NCBI GenBank assembly: GCA_964624825.1
Contig: CAZUYD010000004.1
Span: forward strand, 40,038-104,037
Direction: 5' to 3'
Origin: Enorma sp964624825
GTDB taxonomy: Bacteria > Actinomycetota > Coriobacteriia > Coriobacteriales > Coriobacteriaceae
DNA length: 64,000 bases
Below, one piece after another: positions 1 through 8,508 of this stretch (its first letter is position 1; each line of letters starts with the position of its first letter). The notes beneath the pieces were generated by a model. That model had not been told where the DNA came from and did no database searches. It was given only the letters and a program-made list of their open reading frames with translations. Made by a program: the position numbers and the translations under genes.

Positions 1-699
1 GGCACGATAGTAGGTTTTGACAAGCTCCCGCGGCTGGTTGGCTACGTCGTACGAGACGCGCATGATGTAGAGCAGCGGATCCCCTTCGTCAATCGTCAAA
101 AGGCTCGCAAGCCCGGTATCGGCAACTATCGAGTGGACCTCCTGGCGCGCACGGCTCCACCTAATGCCCAACTCATCACTCATGTACGAACGCAACGATT
201 CCTTAGAGAAATCACGTTCGGTCGCATGCGGAAGAAACGTATGCTCATAGTAGTTGATTTCGAGGTAATACGGCTGGCTGCCGGCATAGCGTACACGCCG
301 CAAGCGATATACCTCGGTATGCTCGGGCAACCCGAGTACGCGACTGACCTCGCCGGAGGCAGGCATGATCTGAGCATCGATGAGATGCTTCTCGGCGGGC
401 ACGCGATCGTCCACGTTTCGTTTTACGATGCTTGTCACATGGCTGAGGGCAAAGTTCGGACGGTTCGCAACGACCTCGGACCCCACGCCCCGTCGTTTGC
501 TGATCATGCCGTTATCGGAAAGCATCTCCATGGCCTTGCGCGCCGTCGAGCGCGAAACGCCGTATCGCGCCATCAGTTCGCTCTCTGAGGGAATAAGCTC
601 GCCGACCGCGTAAACACCACCCACGATATCCTGGAACAGGATATCGTACAGCTGACGATACAGTTGCTCTTTCCCACTGAAATCGAGCATCGGAATCAC
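1..699 (-). CDS. GntR/HutC-family transcriptional regulator with UTRA domain (3' end outside window)
   Basis: The reading frame enters from the left edge and lacks its C-terminus. The first ~75 residues form a winged helix-turn-helix of GntR type (SESELMARYGVSRSTARKAM), and residues ~90-233 match the ligand-binding UTRA fold of the HutC subfamily (LPEHTEVYRLRRVRYA, then PYYLEINYYEH). I place the start at GTG 699 because AGGAGA lies 7 bases upstream; an in-frame ATG at 690 has no well-spaced site. UTRA regulators usually bind a sugar phosphate and repress neighbouring transport genes, so the adjacent aldolase/PTS/kinase locus is the likely target. The exact effector is unknown. Family assignment is confident, target assignment is inference. 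Confidence 0.9.
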   Translation of the reverse strand, partial: MIPMLDFSGKEQLYRQLYDILFQDIVGGVYAVGELIPSESELMARYGVSRSTARKAMEMLSDNGMISKRRGVGSEVVANRPNFALSHVTSIVKRNVDDRVPAEKHLIDAQIMPASGEVSRVLGLPEHTEVYRLRRVRYAGSQPYYLEINYYEHTFLPHATERDFSKESLRSYMSDELGIRWSRARQEVHSIVADTGLASLLTIDEGDPLLYIMRVSYDVANQPRELVKTYYRA

Positions 700-910
700 C
701 GTTATCTCTCCTGAAAGGTCCGAATAATTGAATCGCCCGATTATCGCACCTGTCTATGATCCCGTCAGCACGTTTACATGCATATGCCAAAAATGAACAT
801 CTGCGCACGTGCCCGCGCTGCGCAGATAGCCGTATGCGAGGCATGGGCGCCAAGCAGCATCCAGCTGGCACGCGCTCTGCATCCGAGCGCATGCAAACCC
901 GCCGTGGCTA

Positions 911-1813
911 TCACGCCTCGGCCAACGCCTTCTCTACCTCTTCAAGCAGCGGAATCGAGGTTAAGCCACCCATCGTGCGCACCGAGAGCGACGAGGCCAT
1001 GGAGCTCCGGCGCAGGTTCTCCTCGAGCGAAAGGCCCGTATACAGACCGTACGCAAACGCCCCGTGAAAGATATCGCCCGCACCCGTGGTGTCGACCGCA
1101 TGCGCCTTGAAAGCAGGCATATGGCGAGGCCGTCCCTCCCCATCGCGATACACCAGGCCGCGATCGCCCAGCGTCACCACAGCGACCCCGTCGTTGATGC
1201 TCTCGATCTGCGTCAGCAGCTCATCCACGGCGCGCTCGTCGTCCGCATCCTCGAGCGCGGACCCGGTGCACTGGCGGGCAAAATCTTCTGAACAGACCAG
1301 GTAGTCGACGGCGCGCGCCACTTCATAGGTGCTCGCGCGATATGTTCCCGCATCGACCATCGAGCATGCGTCTGGAAATGCCTCTATCAGGGCAAGGCTT
1401 ATTGCGGGCTCGTGACCGTCAAACAAGAGAACCGCAGGGCTTTCAGATGGAAGCTCGAAAGCGACGTCGTGCATCGAAGGCGGGACGTTGAAGATCGTGC
1501 GATCTCCGGTAGCGTCATCGACGGCTATCAGGCTGTAGCCCGTGCGTATCTGTTCATCTACCAGCAGATGGGCGGTGCCCACACCATAGCGCGCGAGGTC
1601 CGCTTGCACCAGCGCGCCATACGGATCGCTTCCCAGACGCGCCACCAACTCGACCGGGGCGCCCCAAAGCGAGCACAAGCAGGCCGCGTTAAGCGCCGGA
1701 GCCCCGGAGCATCCCCGGGCGCCCTCTACCCGGTACTTCTGATTTGCCCGCAACGGCCCGGTATAGGGAACCGTGATGTCGTAGACCGCCTGCCCCACGC
1801 AAAAGATGCTCAT
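911..1813 (-). CDS. PfkB-family carbohydrate kinase
   Basis: A 300-residue sugar or sugar-phosphate kinase of the ribokinase/PfkB fold. The C-terminal PfkB signature DTTGAGDIFHGAF lies at about residues 241-253, with the catalytic base the Asp of GAGD; the N-terminal substrate face contains GARGCSGAPALNAA. ATG 1813 is preferred over the upstream ATG at 1855 because AGGAGT lies 5 bases before it and residue 1 then begins the conserved SIFCVGQAVYD strand. It starts 7 bases after the stop of the P-loop kinase, so the two are co-transcribed. With the class II aldolase upstream it may make the bisphosphate the aldolase cleaves; 1-phosphofructokinase-like or tagatose-6-phosphate kinase-like activity are both possible. 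Confidence 0.88.
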   Translation of the reverse strand: MSIFCVGQAVYDITVPYTGPLRANQKYRVEGARGCSGAPALNAACLCSLWGAPVELVARLGSDPYGALVQADLARYGVGTAHLLVDEQIRTGYSLIAVDDATGDRTIFNVPPSMHDVAFELPSESPAVLLFDGHEPAISLALIEAFPDACSMVDAGTYRASTYEVARAVDYLVCSEDFARQCTGSALEDADDERAVDELLTQIESINDGVAVVTLGDRGLVYRDGEGRPRHMPAFKAHAVDTTGAGDIFHGAFAYGLYTGLSLEENLRRSSMASSLSVRTMGGLTSIPLLEEVEKALAEA

Positions 1814-1820
1814 CGCACTC

Positions 1821-2447
1821 CTACTCGCAATCGCCGCAGCCGGCGATAAAGGCATCGATCTGGTCGAGCAAGGCCGGATAGTCGATGGCGCTCACATCGG
1901 TCGCATCGACCTCTATCAGCTCTCCGAGCTGAAAACGGTCGTAGCCTTTGTTCGCGCAGCGGTCCAGAAAGACCTCGAGCGTCACGAGACCATCGGCCTT
2001 GGTGTGATCCTCAAGTACATCACCCTTGTGATAGCAGGTCACCAGATGTCCCAAATGGCGGGATTGGCTCAAGTCGCGCGTATACGAGCGCTTGTAGATG
2101 ACCTTCGGATCACCGACCAAGCGAATGGTGAGCACGCGATAGCCGTATGATCCAGCAAGCTCGGCAAGGCGTCCCTTCTGCTTATCTGAGAACGGATAAT
2201 CGCTGATCATCCAGGTGCCCTCAGCGAAGCAGCGCTCCAAACCGGCATAGTAGCGCCGCCATACCTCGAGCTCAAGCTCGGCCTTCTCGTCGGCATCGTT
2301 AAATCCGACCTCGTCCCAAACCTGCTCTTTGACATCGTCGGGCGTAATCACGGCAAACGAATCAGGATGCCGCTCAAGAATCATGTTCGTCAGATAGGTC
2401 TTACCCGTAGCAGGATAGCCTGCCAGCAGGATGAGGGGTTTACCCAT
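1821..2447 (-). CDS. P-loop nucleotide kinase (AAA_33/zeta-like), unknown substrate
   Basis: A 208-residue protein with a clear Walker A motif GYPATGKT at residues 10-17 near the N-terminus, in the style of small-molecule kinases and zeta-toxin-like phosphotransferases. A DYPFSDKQKGRL stretch follows at about residues 83-94 and an arginine-rich lid segment (IYKRSYTRDLSQSRH) at about 117-131. No partner antitoxin is present, and the position between a PTS and a PfkB kinase favours a metabolic kinase over a toxin. The next gene begins 7 bases after its stop, indicating one operon. Fold confident; substrate unknown. Confidence 0.7.
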   Translation of the reverse strand: MGKPLILLAGYPATGKTYLTNMILERHPDSFAVITPDDVKEQVWDEVGFNDADEKAELELEVWRRYYAGLERCFAEGTWMISDYPFSDKQKGRLAELAGSYGYRVLTIRLVGDPKVIYKRSYTRDLSQSRHLGHLVTCYHKGDVLEDHTKADGLVTLEVFLDRCANKGYDRFQLGELIEVDATDVSAIDYPALLDQIDAFIAGCGDCE

Positions 2448-2536
2448 GCGCGTCCTCCCTAATCGACTCGAATCAACGCCTAGAGCCGCAGCAGATGCAG
2501 GCCGGCGCCCATCGGGCGGCCGGCCATGGATGCTTC

Positions 2537-2929
2537 TTATCCCCTGCCGCGCAACTGATCCTTAGAAAGCGCGAGCATCTCGTTTACCTTATTCATGTAA
2601 TACGAAAGCTTCTCGTCGTCCTTGGCCTCGGCGGCCTGGGCGCGCTTCTTGTTATAGAGCTTCACGAGCTGCATAGACGCCTTGCCCATCACATGATTGA
2701 GCTCAAGGCTCTCTTCATAGGCGGCGATCGCCTCGTCTACCTGATCGATCGAAGCATGCAGCCCACCCAGGACATCGAGAGCGTTCGCCCGGGCCACGCC
2801 CTCAGCGGCCTCAACATCGGCCTGCGCCTTCTCAATCTTGGACAGCACGGCGTCGCGATCAATCGCGGGCTCGGGCGCCGGCTCGGGCTTGGCGGCATCC
2901 TTCTTCTTTCCAAAGCCAAACAATCCCAT
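2537..2929 (-). CDS. Small charged TPR-like protein
   Basis: A 130-residue soluble protein of unknown function. ATG 2929 is chosen over the upstream ATG at 3010 because AGGAGG sits 6 bases before it. After a lysine-rich start (FGFGKKKDAAKPEPAPEP) the remaining ~100 residues are predicted helical, with a pattern like one tetratricopeptide pair (ALDVLGGLHASIDQVDEAIAAYEESLELN). It lies between the PTS EIIC and the P-loop kinase in the same orientation, so it is probably part of the operon. No signal peptide or membrane segment is visible. A scaffold or regulatory role is only a guess. Confidence 0.65.
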   Translation of the reverse strand: MGLFGFGKKKDAAKPEPAPEPAIDRDAVLSKIEKAQADVEAAEGVARANALDVLGGLHASIDQVDEAIAAYEESLELNHVMGKASMQLVKLYNKKRAQAAEAKDDEKLSYYMNKVNEMLALSKDQLRGRG

Positions 2930-3029
2930 AGCAACCTCCTGAATCGATAGACAAACGAGCCGCCCCGTTGCCCGGGGTTCCAGGCGAAGGAGCGGCTCAG
3001 CTCTGCACAACGTGCGGCAGACGCAAGGT

Positions 3030-4340
3030 TTACGCGGCGATACCGAACGCGCCGAGGATGGTCTTGATGATCATGAAGAAGTAACCGGTGACAACCGTGT
3101 CAACGTCGGTGCAGGTCATGTTCACAAAGCCGATTTCGGCAAGCATCGGGGACAGGATGGCGGGCAGGATCATGATGAAGATGCCGTGGAAGATGGCGCC
3201 GATGATGGCACCGCGGCGGCCGTCGATCGCGTTACCGAAGACGCCCGCAATGCCGCCGGCGAAGAAGTTCGACATCACGCCGGGGATCACGAGGGTGCCC
3301 ATGAAGCCGGTGATGGCCATTCCGATGAGCGAACCCACGGTGGTGAAGATGAAGCCGATGATGACGGCGTTAGGCGCATAGGTGAAGAGCACCGGGCAGT
3401 CGAGGGCGGGACGCGCGTTGGGGACGAGCTTCATCGAGATGCCCTGGAAGGCGGGGACGAGCTCGGCAAGCAGCAGACGGACGCCGGCGAGGAGCACGTA
3501 GAGGCCCACGACGAATTCCATGGCCTCAAGGAACGCATAGACCATGTAGTTCACGTCGCCTGCGTAATCGGCGGCGGCTTCGGCTCCGGCAAAGGCAGCG
3601 ATGATCAGATAGAACGGGATCATGACAACCATCACGGCAAGATAGCTGTCCTGCATGAAGGACAAGCTCTTCGGGAGCGCGAGCTCCTCGGTGGACTTGG
3701 ATTCCTTACCACCGAACAGCTTGTTGGTGATCTTGGCGATAAGCACGGTGAACATATAGCCGAAGGTGCAGAAGTGACCAAGGGCGATGTCGTCGTTATC
3801 GGTTATCTTGCGCACGATGGGCTGGGCGAAGGCGGGCATAAGGGTCGCGAAGGCGCCGCCGACGATGGAGGCGACGAGGATCAGCGGCACGCCCGTCAGG
3901 CCGAGGAAGTTCGCGAACACGACGCAGAGGGTGGACTCCCACAGGAGCGCCTGACCGGTCAAGAACACGTACTTAAACGGGCTGAGGCGCGCAAAGATGA
4001 TGTTCACGATGAAGATGCCGGCGAGGCAGATGGCGATCTCGGAACCCAGGCCAAGATCGGTCATGGCCTGACCGTTGATGCCCTCGATGGACGCCACGAC
4101 CGCCGACATGCCGTTGAAGCCGAAGGCGGCGTTGAACATGTCGCCGAAGTAGGTGAGCGACGTCTGCATGACGCTCGAGCCGGCGGAAAGCACCATGAAG
4201 CCGAGCATCGTCTTCAAGGTACCGGAAATGATCTCGTTCACGGGCTTCTTCTGAAGCGCCAGACCGAGCAGCGCGACGAGACCGATAATAACGGAGGCCT
4301 GCGTCAAAATGTTATCGATAATCCACTGTAGAATTTGCAT
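3030..4340 (-). CDS. ulaA: PTS EIIC, ascorbate (UlaA/SgaT) family
   Basis: A 436-residue polytopic membrane protein with about ten to twelve hydrophobic segments. The N-terminus (IIDNILTQASVIIGLVALLG, then KPVNEIISGTLKTMLGF) and the HGIFIMILPAIL loop near the C-terminus are typical of the UlaA/SgaT permease family, which moves and phosphorylates its substrate with a separate EIIB and EIIA. Both partners lie directly upstream. Because the locus carries a class II aldolase and PfkB kinase instead of the UlaD/E/F/G enzymes, the substrate is probably a ketose or related sugar and not ascorbate; the symbol denotes family only. Confidence 0.88.
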   Translation of the reverse strand: MQILQWIIDNILTQASVIIGLVALLGLALQKKPVNEIISGTLKTMLGFMVLSAGSSVMQTSLTYFGDMFNAAFGFNGMSAVVASIEGINGQAMTDLGLGSEIAICLAGIFIVNIIFARLSPFKYVFLTGQALLWESTLCVVFANFLGLTGVPLILVASIVGGAFATLMPAFAQPIVRKITDNDDIALGHFCTFGYMFTVLIAKITNKLFGGKESKSTEELALPKSLSFMQDSYLAVMVVMIPFYLIIAAFAGAEAAADYAGDVNYMVYAFLEAMEFVVGLYVLLAGVRLLLAELVPAFQGISMKLVPNARPALDCPVLFTYAPNAVIIGFIFTTVGSLIGMAITGFMGTLVIPGVMSNFFAGGIAGVFGNAIDGRRGAIIGAIFHGIFIMILPAILSPMLAEIGFVNMTCTDVDTVVTGYFFMIIKTILGAFGIAA

Positions 4341-4386
4341 GCTGTACTTTCATCCCCTTCTTAGGTGATACCGCGTGGGCGATTCC

Positions 4387-4692
4387 CTAGAGCAGGCCCA
4401 TCTCTTTCAGGACGGGGGTGACCTTCTCTTCAATCTCTTTTTTATCGACGAGACGCTTCAGGAAGACGCAGGGCAGGCCGGTGTTGGCGCCCTCGATCTG
4501 AGCCTGGAAGTTTTGGGCGGCGATAATCATGTCGAAGTTGCGAGCCGCGCTTGCGACAGTGGAAACGCTGTCGTGATCAAGCTTGCAATCGATACCGAGA
4601 TTCTTGAGCACGGCCTCGACTGCCATCTGGCATGCGAAGCTGCTGCCCAGTCCGTTACCACATACCGTCAGGACCTTCAATTGCTTTGCCAT
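4387..4692 (-). CDS. ulaB: PTS EIIB, ascorbate/galactitol type
   Basis: A 101-residue cytoplasmic phosphocarrier. The active-site Cys is at residue 11 in the loop VLTVCGNGLGSSF, characteristic of lactose/ascorbate/galactitol-type EIIB domains; it takes phosphate from EIIA and passes it to the sugar bound in EIIC. ATG 4692 is used instead of the frame's first ATG at 4791, because AGGAG lies about 9 bases upstream and the domain begins at once (AKQLKVLTVCG). It precedes EIIC by about 46 bases. About 100 bases between it and EIIA show no additional gene. Confidence 0.88.
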   Translation of the reverse strand: MAKQLKVLTVCGNGLGSSFACQMAVEAVLKNLGIDCKLDHDSVSTVASAARNFDMIIAAQNFQAQIEGANTGLPCVFLKRLVDKKEIEEKVTPVLKEMGLL

Positions 4693-4793
4693 CAGATACC
4701 ACTCCTCTCTGTACCTTTTGGTGCCTCGCACCGTTTGCTGCCTTGCACAAATGCGTCTGCCAGGCACGGATGGCCCAGCAGGTTTTGCCATTG

Positions 4794-5243
4794 TTAGGCG
4801 ATGCCTTCAACGAAGGCGCGATATACGTCGTCGGCAGACTCGTATGCGACGATCTCGGCGATCTTGCTCTCATCCATAAAGATGGTCGCCAACGTTCGCA
4901 TGGCGTCGATATGCGAGTTTGCGTCCTCGGCCGCCAGCGTCACCAGCAGGCGCACCGGAAAGCTATCCCCTGCAAACACCACGGGCTCGCGCAACAAGGT
5001 CACGGCCAGCTGCCCCTTGATGGTGCCGTCCTCGGGACGACCGTGCACCAACGCGACGTCTTCGGTCAGCACATAGTAGGGACCCATCTCATGGGTTGCC
5101 CGAACGATCTCATCGGCATAGCGGGCCTCGACAAAGCCGCCTTCCTCCAAGGGCTTGACGGCAAGGCGGACTGCCTCCTCCCAGCCATCGACCGATTGCA
5201 CGATGCGCACGTTTTCCGGCTTGAGCATCTCTTTAATGTCCAT
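4794..5243 (-). CDS. ulaC: PTS EIIA, mannitol/fructose-type fold (UlaC-like)
   Basis: A 149-residue EIIA of the mannitol-fructose-ascorbate fold, which receives phosphate from HPr on a histidine and donates it to EIIB. The active-site His is inferred at residue 67 in VALVHGRPE; a second conserved His is at 51 (THEMG). The C-terminal half has the expected LLVTLAAEDANSHIDAMRTLA helix region. It starts about 10 bases after the stop of the aldolase gene and is transcribed with it. Family confident, sugar specificity unknown. Confidence 0.88.
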   Translation of the reverse strand: MDIKEMLKPENVRIVQSVDGWEEAVRLAVKPLEEGGFVEARYADEIVRATHEMGPYYVLTEDVALVHGRPEDGTIKGQLAVTLLREPVVFAGDSFPVRLLVTLAAEDANSHIDAMRTLATIFMDESKIAEIVAYESADDVYRAFVEGIA

Positions 5244-5252
5244 GAATAGCTC

Positions 5253-6101
5253 CTAGTGGATGTTCTTGAAGAGCTCAATCTTGTGCTCGACGATGCCCTG
5301 GACGACTTCGAGCGCGGGCACGACGTTGTTGCGGTTGGAGGTGTTCTCCTTATGCTCGTTGTAGGCATCGCGCGAGGTGATGTTCCAGTTCACGAGGAGC
5401 TCGGTGCCCACGTTGAACTTGCGGATGCCAAGGTCGATCACGCGGCGCACGTCCTCGTCCTTCACGCCGGTGCCGCCGTGAATGACCAGCGGGAACCCGT
5501 CCACGGCATCGCGGATCTTCTCAAGCTGCTCGAACGAGATGTTGGTCTTCGACTTGTACTGGCCGTGGTTGGTGCCGATGGCGACGGCCAGCGCGTTGAT
5601 TCCGGTCTTCTCGATGAACTCGACCGCCTGCTCGGGCTCGGTATAGCGCACGTCGGCATCGGCAACGGCCACGCCGTCCTCGGTGCCGCCGACGGTCCCG
5701 AGCTCGCCCTCGACGGAGGCTCCGGTCTTCTCGGCGTACGACACGACGCGCTTGGTGCCCAGGATATTCTCCTTGAACGGCAGTGCCGAGCCGTCGTACA
5801 TAACCGAGCTATAGCCGGCGTCGAGCGCCTTGCGGATCTCGTCGAAGTTCTTGGCGTGGTCGAGGTGAAGCACGACATCGACGCCGAACTCATCAGCCAT
5901 GGACTTGGCGACCGCCACCAAGTTGCGATGACCCACGTAGCTGGCCGTACCCTCGCTCGTCTGGATGATCACCGGGGTCTTCTGGGCAACCGCGGCACGA
6001 ATGATGGCCGGGAGCATTTCCAGGTTGTGCGTGTTGAAGGCACCGACAGCCATGTTGAGCTGGCTGGCCTCAGCAAGCACCTCGCGAAGGGTAACGTACA
6101 T
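5253..6101 (-). CDS. Class II fructose/tagatose-bisphosphate aldolase
   Basis: A 282-residue zinc-dependent aldolase that cleaves a ketose bisphosphate to DHAP and an aldehyde phosphate. The motif HLDHAKNF gives catalytic Asp 81 and zinc ligand His 82; the other ligands are His 179 (IGTNHGQY) and His 208 (VIHGGTG). Length and motifs fit FbaA/GatY/KbaY; tagatose-1,6- or fructose-1,6-bisphosphate cannot be told apart by eye. A strong AGGAGG precedes the ATG. It is the first gene of the minus-strand sugar locus, followed by EIIA, EIIB and EIIC, and was probably recruited for the imported sugar. Confidence 0.92.
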   Translation of the reverse strand: MYVTLREVLAEASQLNMAVGAFNTHNLEMLPAIIRAAVAQKTPVIIQTSEGTASYVGHRNLVAVAKSMADEFGVDVVLHLDHAKNFDEIRKALDAGYSSVMYDGSALPFKENILGTKRVVSYAEKTGASVEGELGTVGGTEDGVAVADADVRYTEPEQAVEFIEKTGINALAVAIGTNHGQYKSKTNISFEQLEKIRDAVDGFPLVIHGGTGVKDEDVRRVIDLGIRKFNVGTELLVNWNITSRDAYNEHKENTSNRNNVVPALEVVQGIVEHKIELFKNIH

Positions 6102-6568
6102 TGATTCCTCCTTTGGTAGACGCCGCCCGAGCTCCGACTGCGCGGTGCACCGGGCAAGCTACGTAAACGGTTAGTAGAATATCATAATATACGTATATTT
6201 GTAGCATGTTTTGGAGACACATGCCCGCTTACCGTTTGCCGGCAAATTCCAACCGTTCACCCAACAAAAACATATGAAAAGACTTGAAACAGAGCCGCAC
6301 GGTCGTTGACGGCGGTGCTAGCGGACCCTGTTGTCGAGCAACGCAATGCCGCGCGAACGACCACGCCGTCCATGGCGGATCAGGCGCACGGGCACGCCGC
6401 GACAATGCGCTCCTTGCGCTTGTCGATACCGATGCCCGCCCCTTCGCGATACATTGGAAACGACCTTTTCAAGACGCGCTGCGAAGACATGGTAAAATCA
6501 CCGCATTATAGGCATGTCACGACTGCTGCCCAATCCGCACCTGCACCTCAAACGCACCAAGGATGGCT
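6102..6568. promoter_or_regulatory. Divergent intergenic region between sugar locus and FHA/kinase cluster
   Basis: This 467-base region must hold promoters for both outward units. Its left part is AT-rich around 6175-6215 and contains a perfect 14-base palindrome (listed separately). Nearer the right side GGTAAAAT at about 6489-6496 could be a -10-like element for the plus-strand kinase cluster. I see no convincing gene; the frames here are GC-skew shadows. Confidence 0.5.
6186..6199. promoter_or_regulatory. Candidate operator, perfect 14-bp palindrome
   Basis: The sequence AATATACGTATATT is a perfect palindrome about 85 bases upstream of the aldolase ATG. GntR-family repressors bind short AT-rich dyads, and a GntR/UTRA gene closes the same locus, so this is the best operator candidate for the region. 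Binding is inference. Confidence 0.5.
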
Positions 6569-8506
6569 ATGCCGCTCTTCTCTCACAACCGCCCGTCGGC
6601 GCCCGCCGGAAACCACGCGTCCCGCACCGCGCGCACGCAGCACGCGCCATCGCCCATGCCGGCACCCGGCGCAACGGCATCCATGCTGCTCAAACGGTAT
6701 CGCCCCCTCGAGACCCGTGCGACCGGAGGCTTCGGCAGCGTGGAGGTTTGCCTGGACTCGCGCCTGCAACGGCGCGTCGCCATCAAGCGCATCCCGCTCA
6801 CCTCGGACATGGGCGCCGCCCCCGAAAGCACCCGCGCGGCGGCGCTCGCCGAGGCGCGCACGGCAAGCATGCTGCAGCACCCGAACATCGTGCCGGTCAT
6901 CGACTTCACCTACGATAGCGCCTATGCCTATCTGGTCATGGAATACATCGACGGCATGTCGCTTGAAGAGTTCCTCGCCGGGGTCGAGGGCAACTCGCTC
7001 ACCTACGATGAATGCGCCTGCATTGCCGACGCGCTTGTGCAGGCGCTGCAGTTCGCACATGAAAACGGCGTGCTCCACCTGGACATCAAGCCGGCAAACG
7101 TGCTCATCGACCGCAGCGGACACGTGCGACTCACCGATTTCGGCATGGCGACGCTTACGAGCGCCGCAGGGTTTGGCGGGGCGCGCGGCGGCACCATCGG
7201 TTACATGCCACCCGAGCAGCTGCGCGGCGAGATCGTTGACGAGCGCAGCGACGTGTTCGCCCTCGCCGCCGTGCTGTACGAGTCGCTTTGCGCCACCGCG
7301 CCCTTTCGCGCGGGAACGCCGGCGGGCTCGCTCAAGCGCATCGATGCTGGCGTCATCTACCCGTCGACCCTGCTTGCCGATATTCCCGAGAACACCGAGC
7401 GCGCGCTCATCTGCGCCCTCGACCCGAACCCGGCCGCCCGCGTCCCGAGCGTCGCGGCATTTGGGGACGAGTTTCTCGACGGCCTGGGCAACGCGCGCGA
7501 GGGGCGCAAAAGCCTGGCGCGCATCATCGCGCGGCTCACCGCCGACGATGAGGGCGAGCCGGACGACCCGACCGCCGCGGCTCCTAAGCATCGCGTCTGG
7601 GAGCTCGATCCCGCCGAAGGGTATCTGGGCAGCCGCACGGCGCGCGCCCGCACGCTGACGAGCAGCGCGCTCTCGGGCATGGCGGTCGCAACCTGCGCGT
7701 ATCTCGCCCTCACCGCCATGGACCTCTCGCGCATACCCGCGCTCGCCGCTGCCGTGGTCGTCGGTGCCGCCGGCGCGATCGCACCCGCCATAGGGTCCGC
7801 CCTCGTCGCATGCGGCTTTCTCATGGTGGTTGCGAGCGCGACGAGCCTCTTTGCCGCCCTTCCCATCATCGTCGGTGCGTTCGCGCTCCTCGCAGGCTGG
7901 TGGTATGCGTGGGGGCGCGTCCTTCCCGCCGCCTCGGCCGCGCTATCCGTCTGTCTGGCCATCTGCGCGATCGCAAGCCGCGGAGCCGCAACGAGCGCGG
8001 TGCCGGCGGACTCCACCGCGCTCGCCGCGCCGGTCTTCGCAACCCTTATCGCGGCAGGCCCCACCGTCGCCCTTGCCGGCTACTTCCTCTCGCCGGTTCC
8101 CGCCGCGGCGACCTGCGTCCTCGGCACCGTGGCGGGAGCCGCCTTCTCCGCCGCGCTCGCGAGCGGAGGTTCGCTGGACACCACGGGTGCTGGCACCATG
8201 AGCATCTTGGCACCGGCTCTCATTGCCTGCGCAGGCGGCCTCGCAGCAGCCCTCACCAGCGCCGTTCTGTCGAAACACGCCGAAGCCCTGCGCGACGCCC
8301 GCCCGTCCATATGGCTTGCCGTAGGCTGCGCCCTTCCGGGAATTATGGTTGTTTTGCTGCTCTTCGTTGCAAACCATATGGAAAATGGCACCATAGGGGG
8401 CTACCGCTTTGCCGCATCTCTCGGCATGGCGGCGCTATCCACTATAATCGTCAGTACTTGTGTATATATGCTGGGTTATCGCAGAGACATTCCGGAAGGT
8501 GATTGA
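6569..8506 (+). CDS. Membrane-linked Ser/Thr protein kinase (HLD variant)
   Basis: A 645-residue Hanks-type kinase. After a proline/alanine-rich leader the kinase domain covers about residues 43-330: glycine loop ATGGFGSVEV, Lys 73 (VAIKR), catalytic loop HLDIKPANV at 170-178 with Asp 172, and DFG at 190-192. The usual Arg of HRD is Leu, so this is a non-RD kinase that may not need activation-loop phosphorylation. The C-terminal half has about eight hydrophobic segments and no PASTA repeat. ATG 6569 is preferred to 6563 because AAGG lies 6 bases before it. It heads the cluster with FHA proteins, PP2C and PknB, so its substrates may be the FHA proteins. Confidence 0.9.
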   Translation: MPLFSHNRPSAPAGNHASRTARTQHAPSPMPAPGATASMLLKRYRPLETRATGGFGSVEVCLDSRLQRRVAIKRIPLTSDMGAAPESTRAAALAEARTASMLQHPNIVPVIDFTYDSAYAYLVMEYIDGMSLEEFLAGVEGNSLTYDECACIADALVQALQFAHENGVLHLDIKPANVLIDRSGHVRLTDFGMATLTSAAGFGGARGGTIGYMPPEQLRGEIVDERSDVFALAAVLYESLCATAPFRAGTPAGSLKRIDAGVIYPSTLLADIPENTERALICALDPNPAARVPSVAAFGDEFLDGLGNAREGRKSLARIIARLTADDEGEPDDPTAAAPKHRVWELDPAEGYLGSRTARARTLTSSALSGMAVATCAYLALTAMDLSRIPALAAAVVVGAAGAIAPAIGSALVACGFLMVVASATSLFAALPIIVGAFALLAGWWYAWGRVLPAASAALSVCLAICAIASRGAATSAVPADSTALAAPVFATLIAAGPTVALAGYFLSPVPAAATCVLGTVAGAAFSAALASGGSLDTTGAGTMSILAPALIACAGGLAAALTSAVLSKHAEALRDARPSIWLAVGCALPGIMVVLLLFVANHMENGTIGGYRFAASLGMAALSTIIVSTCVYMLGYRRDIPEGD

Positions 8507-8508
8507 GC

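Noticed and set aside
1821..2447. The P-loop kinase as a zeta toxin
   Set aside because: No epsilon-like antitoxin is adjacent, and it sits in a sugar operon between metabolic genes.
3012..4331. A 439-residue plus-strand frame opposite the EIIC gene
   Set aside because: Asp/Glu/Gly/His-rich composition without a fold; it is the antisense shadow of a clear membrane protein.
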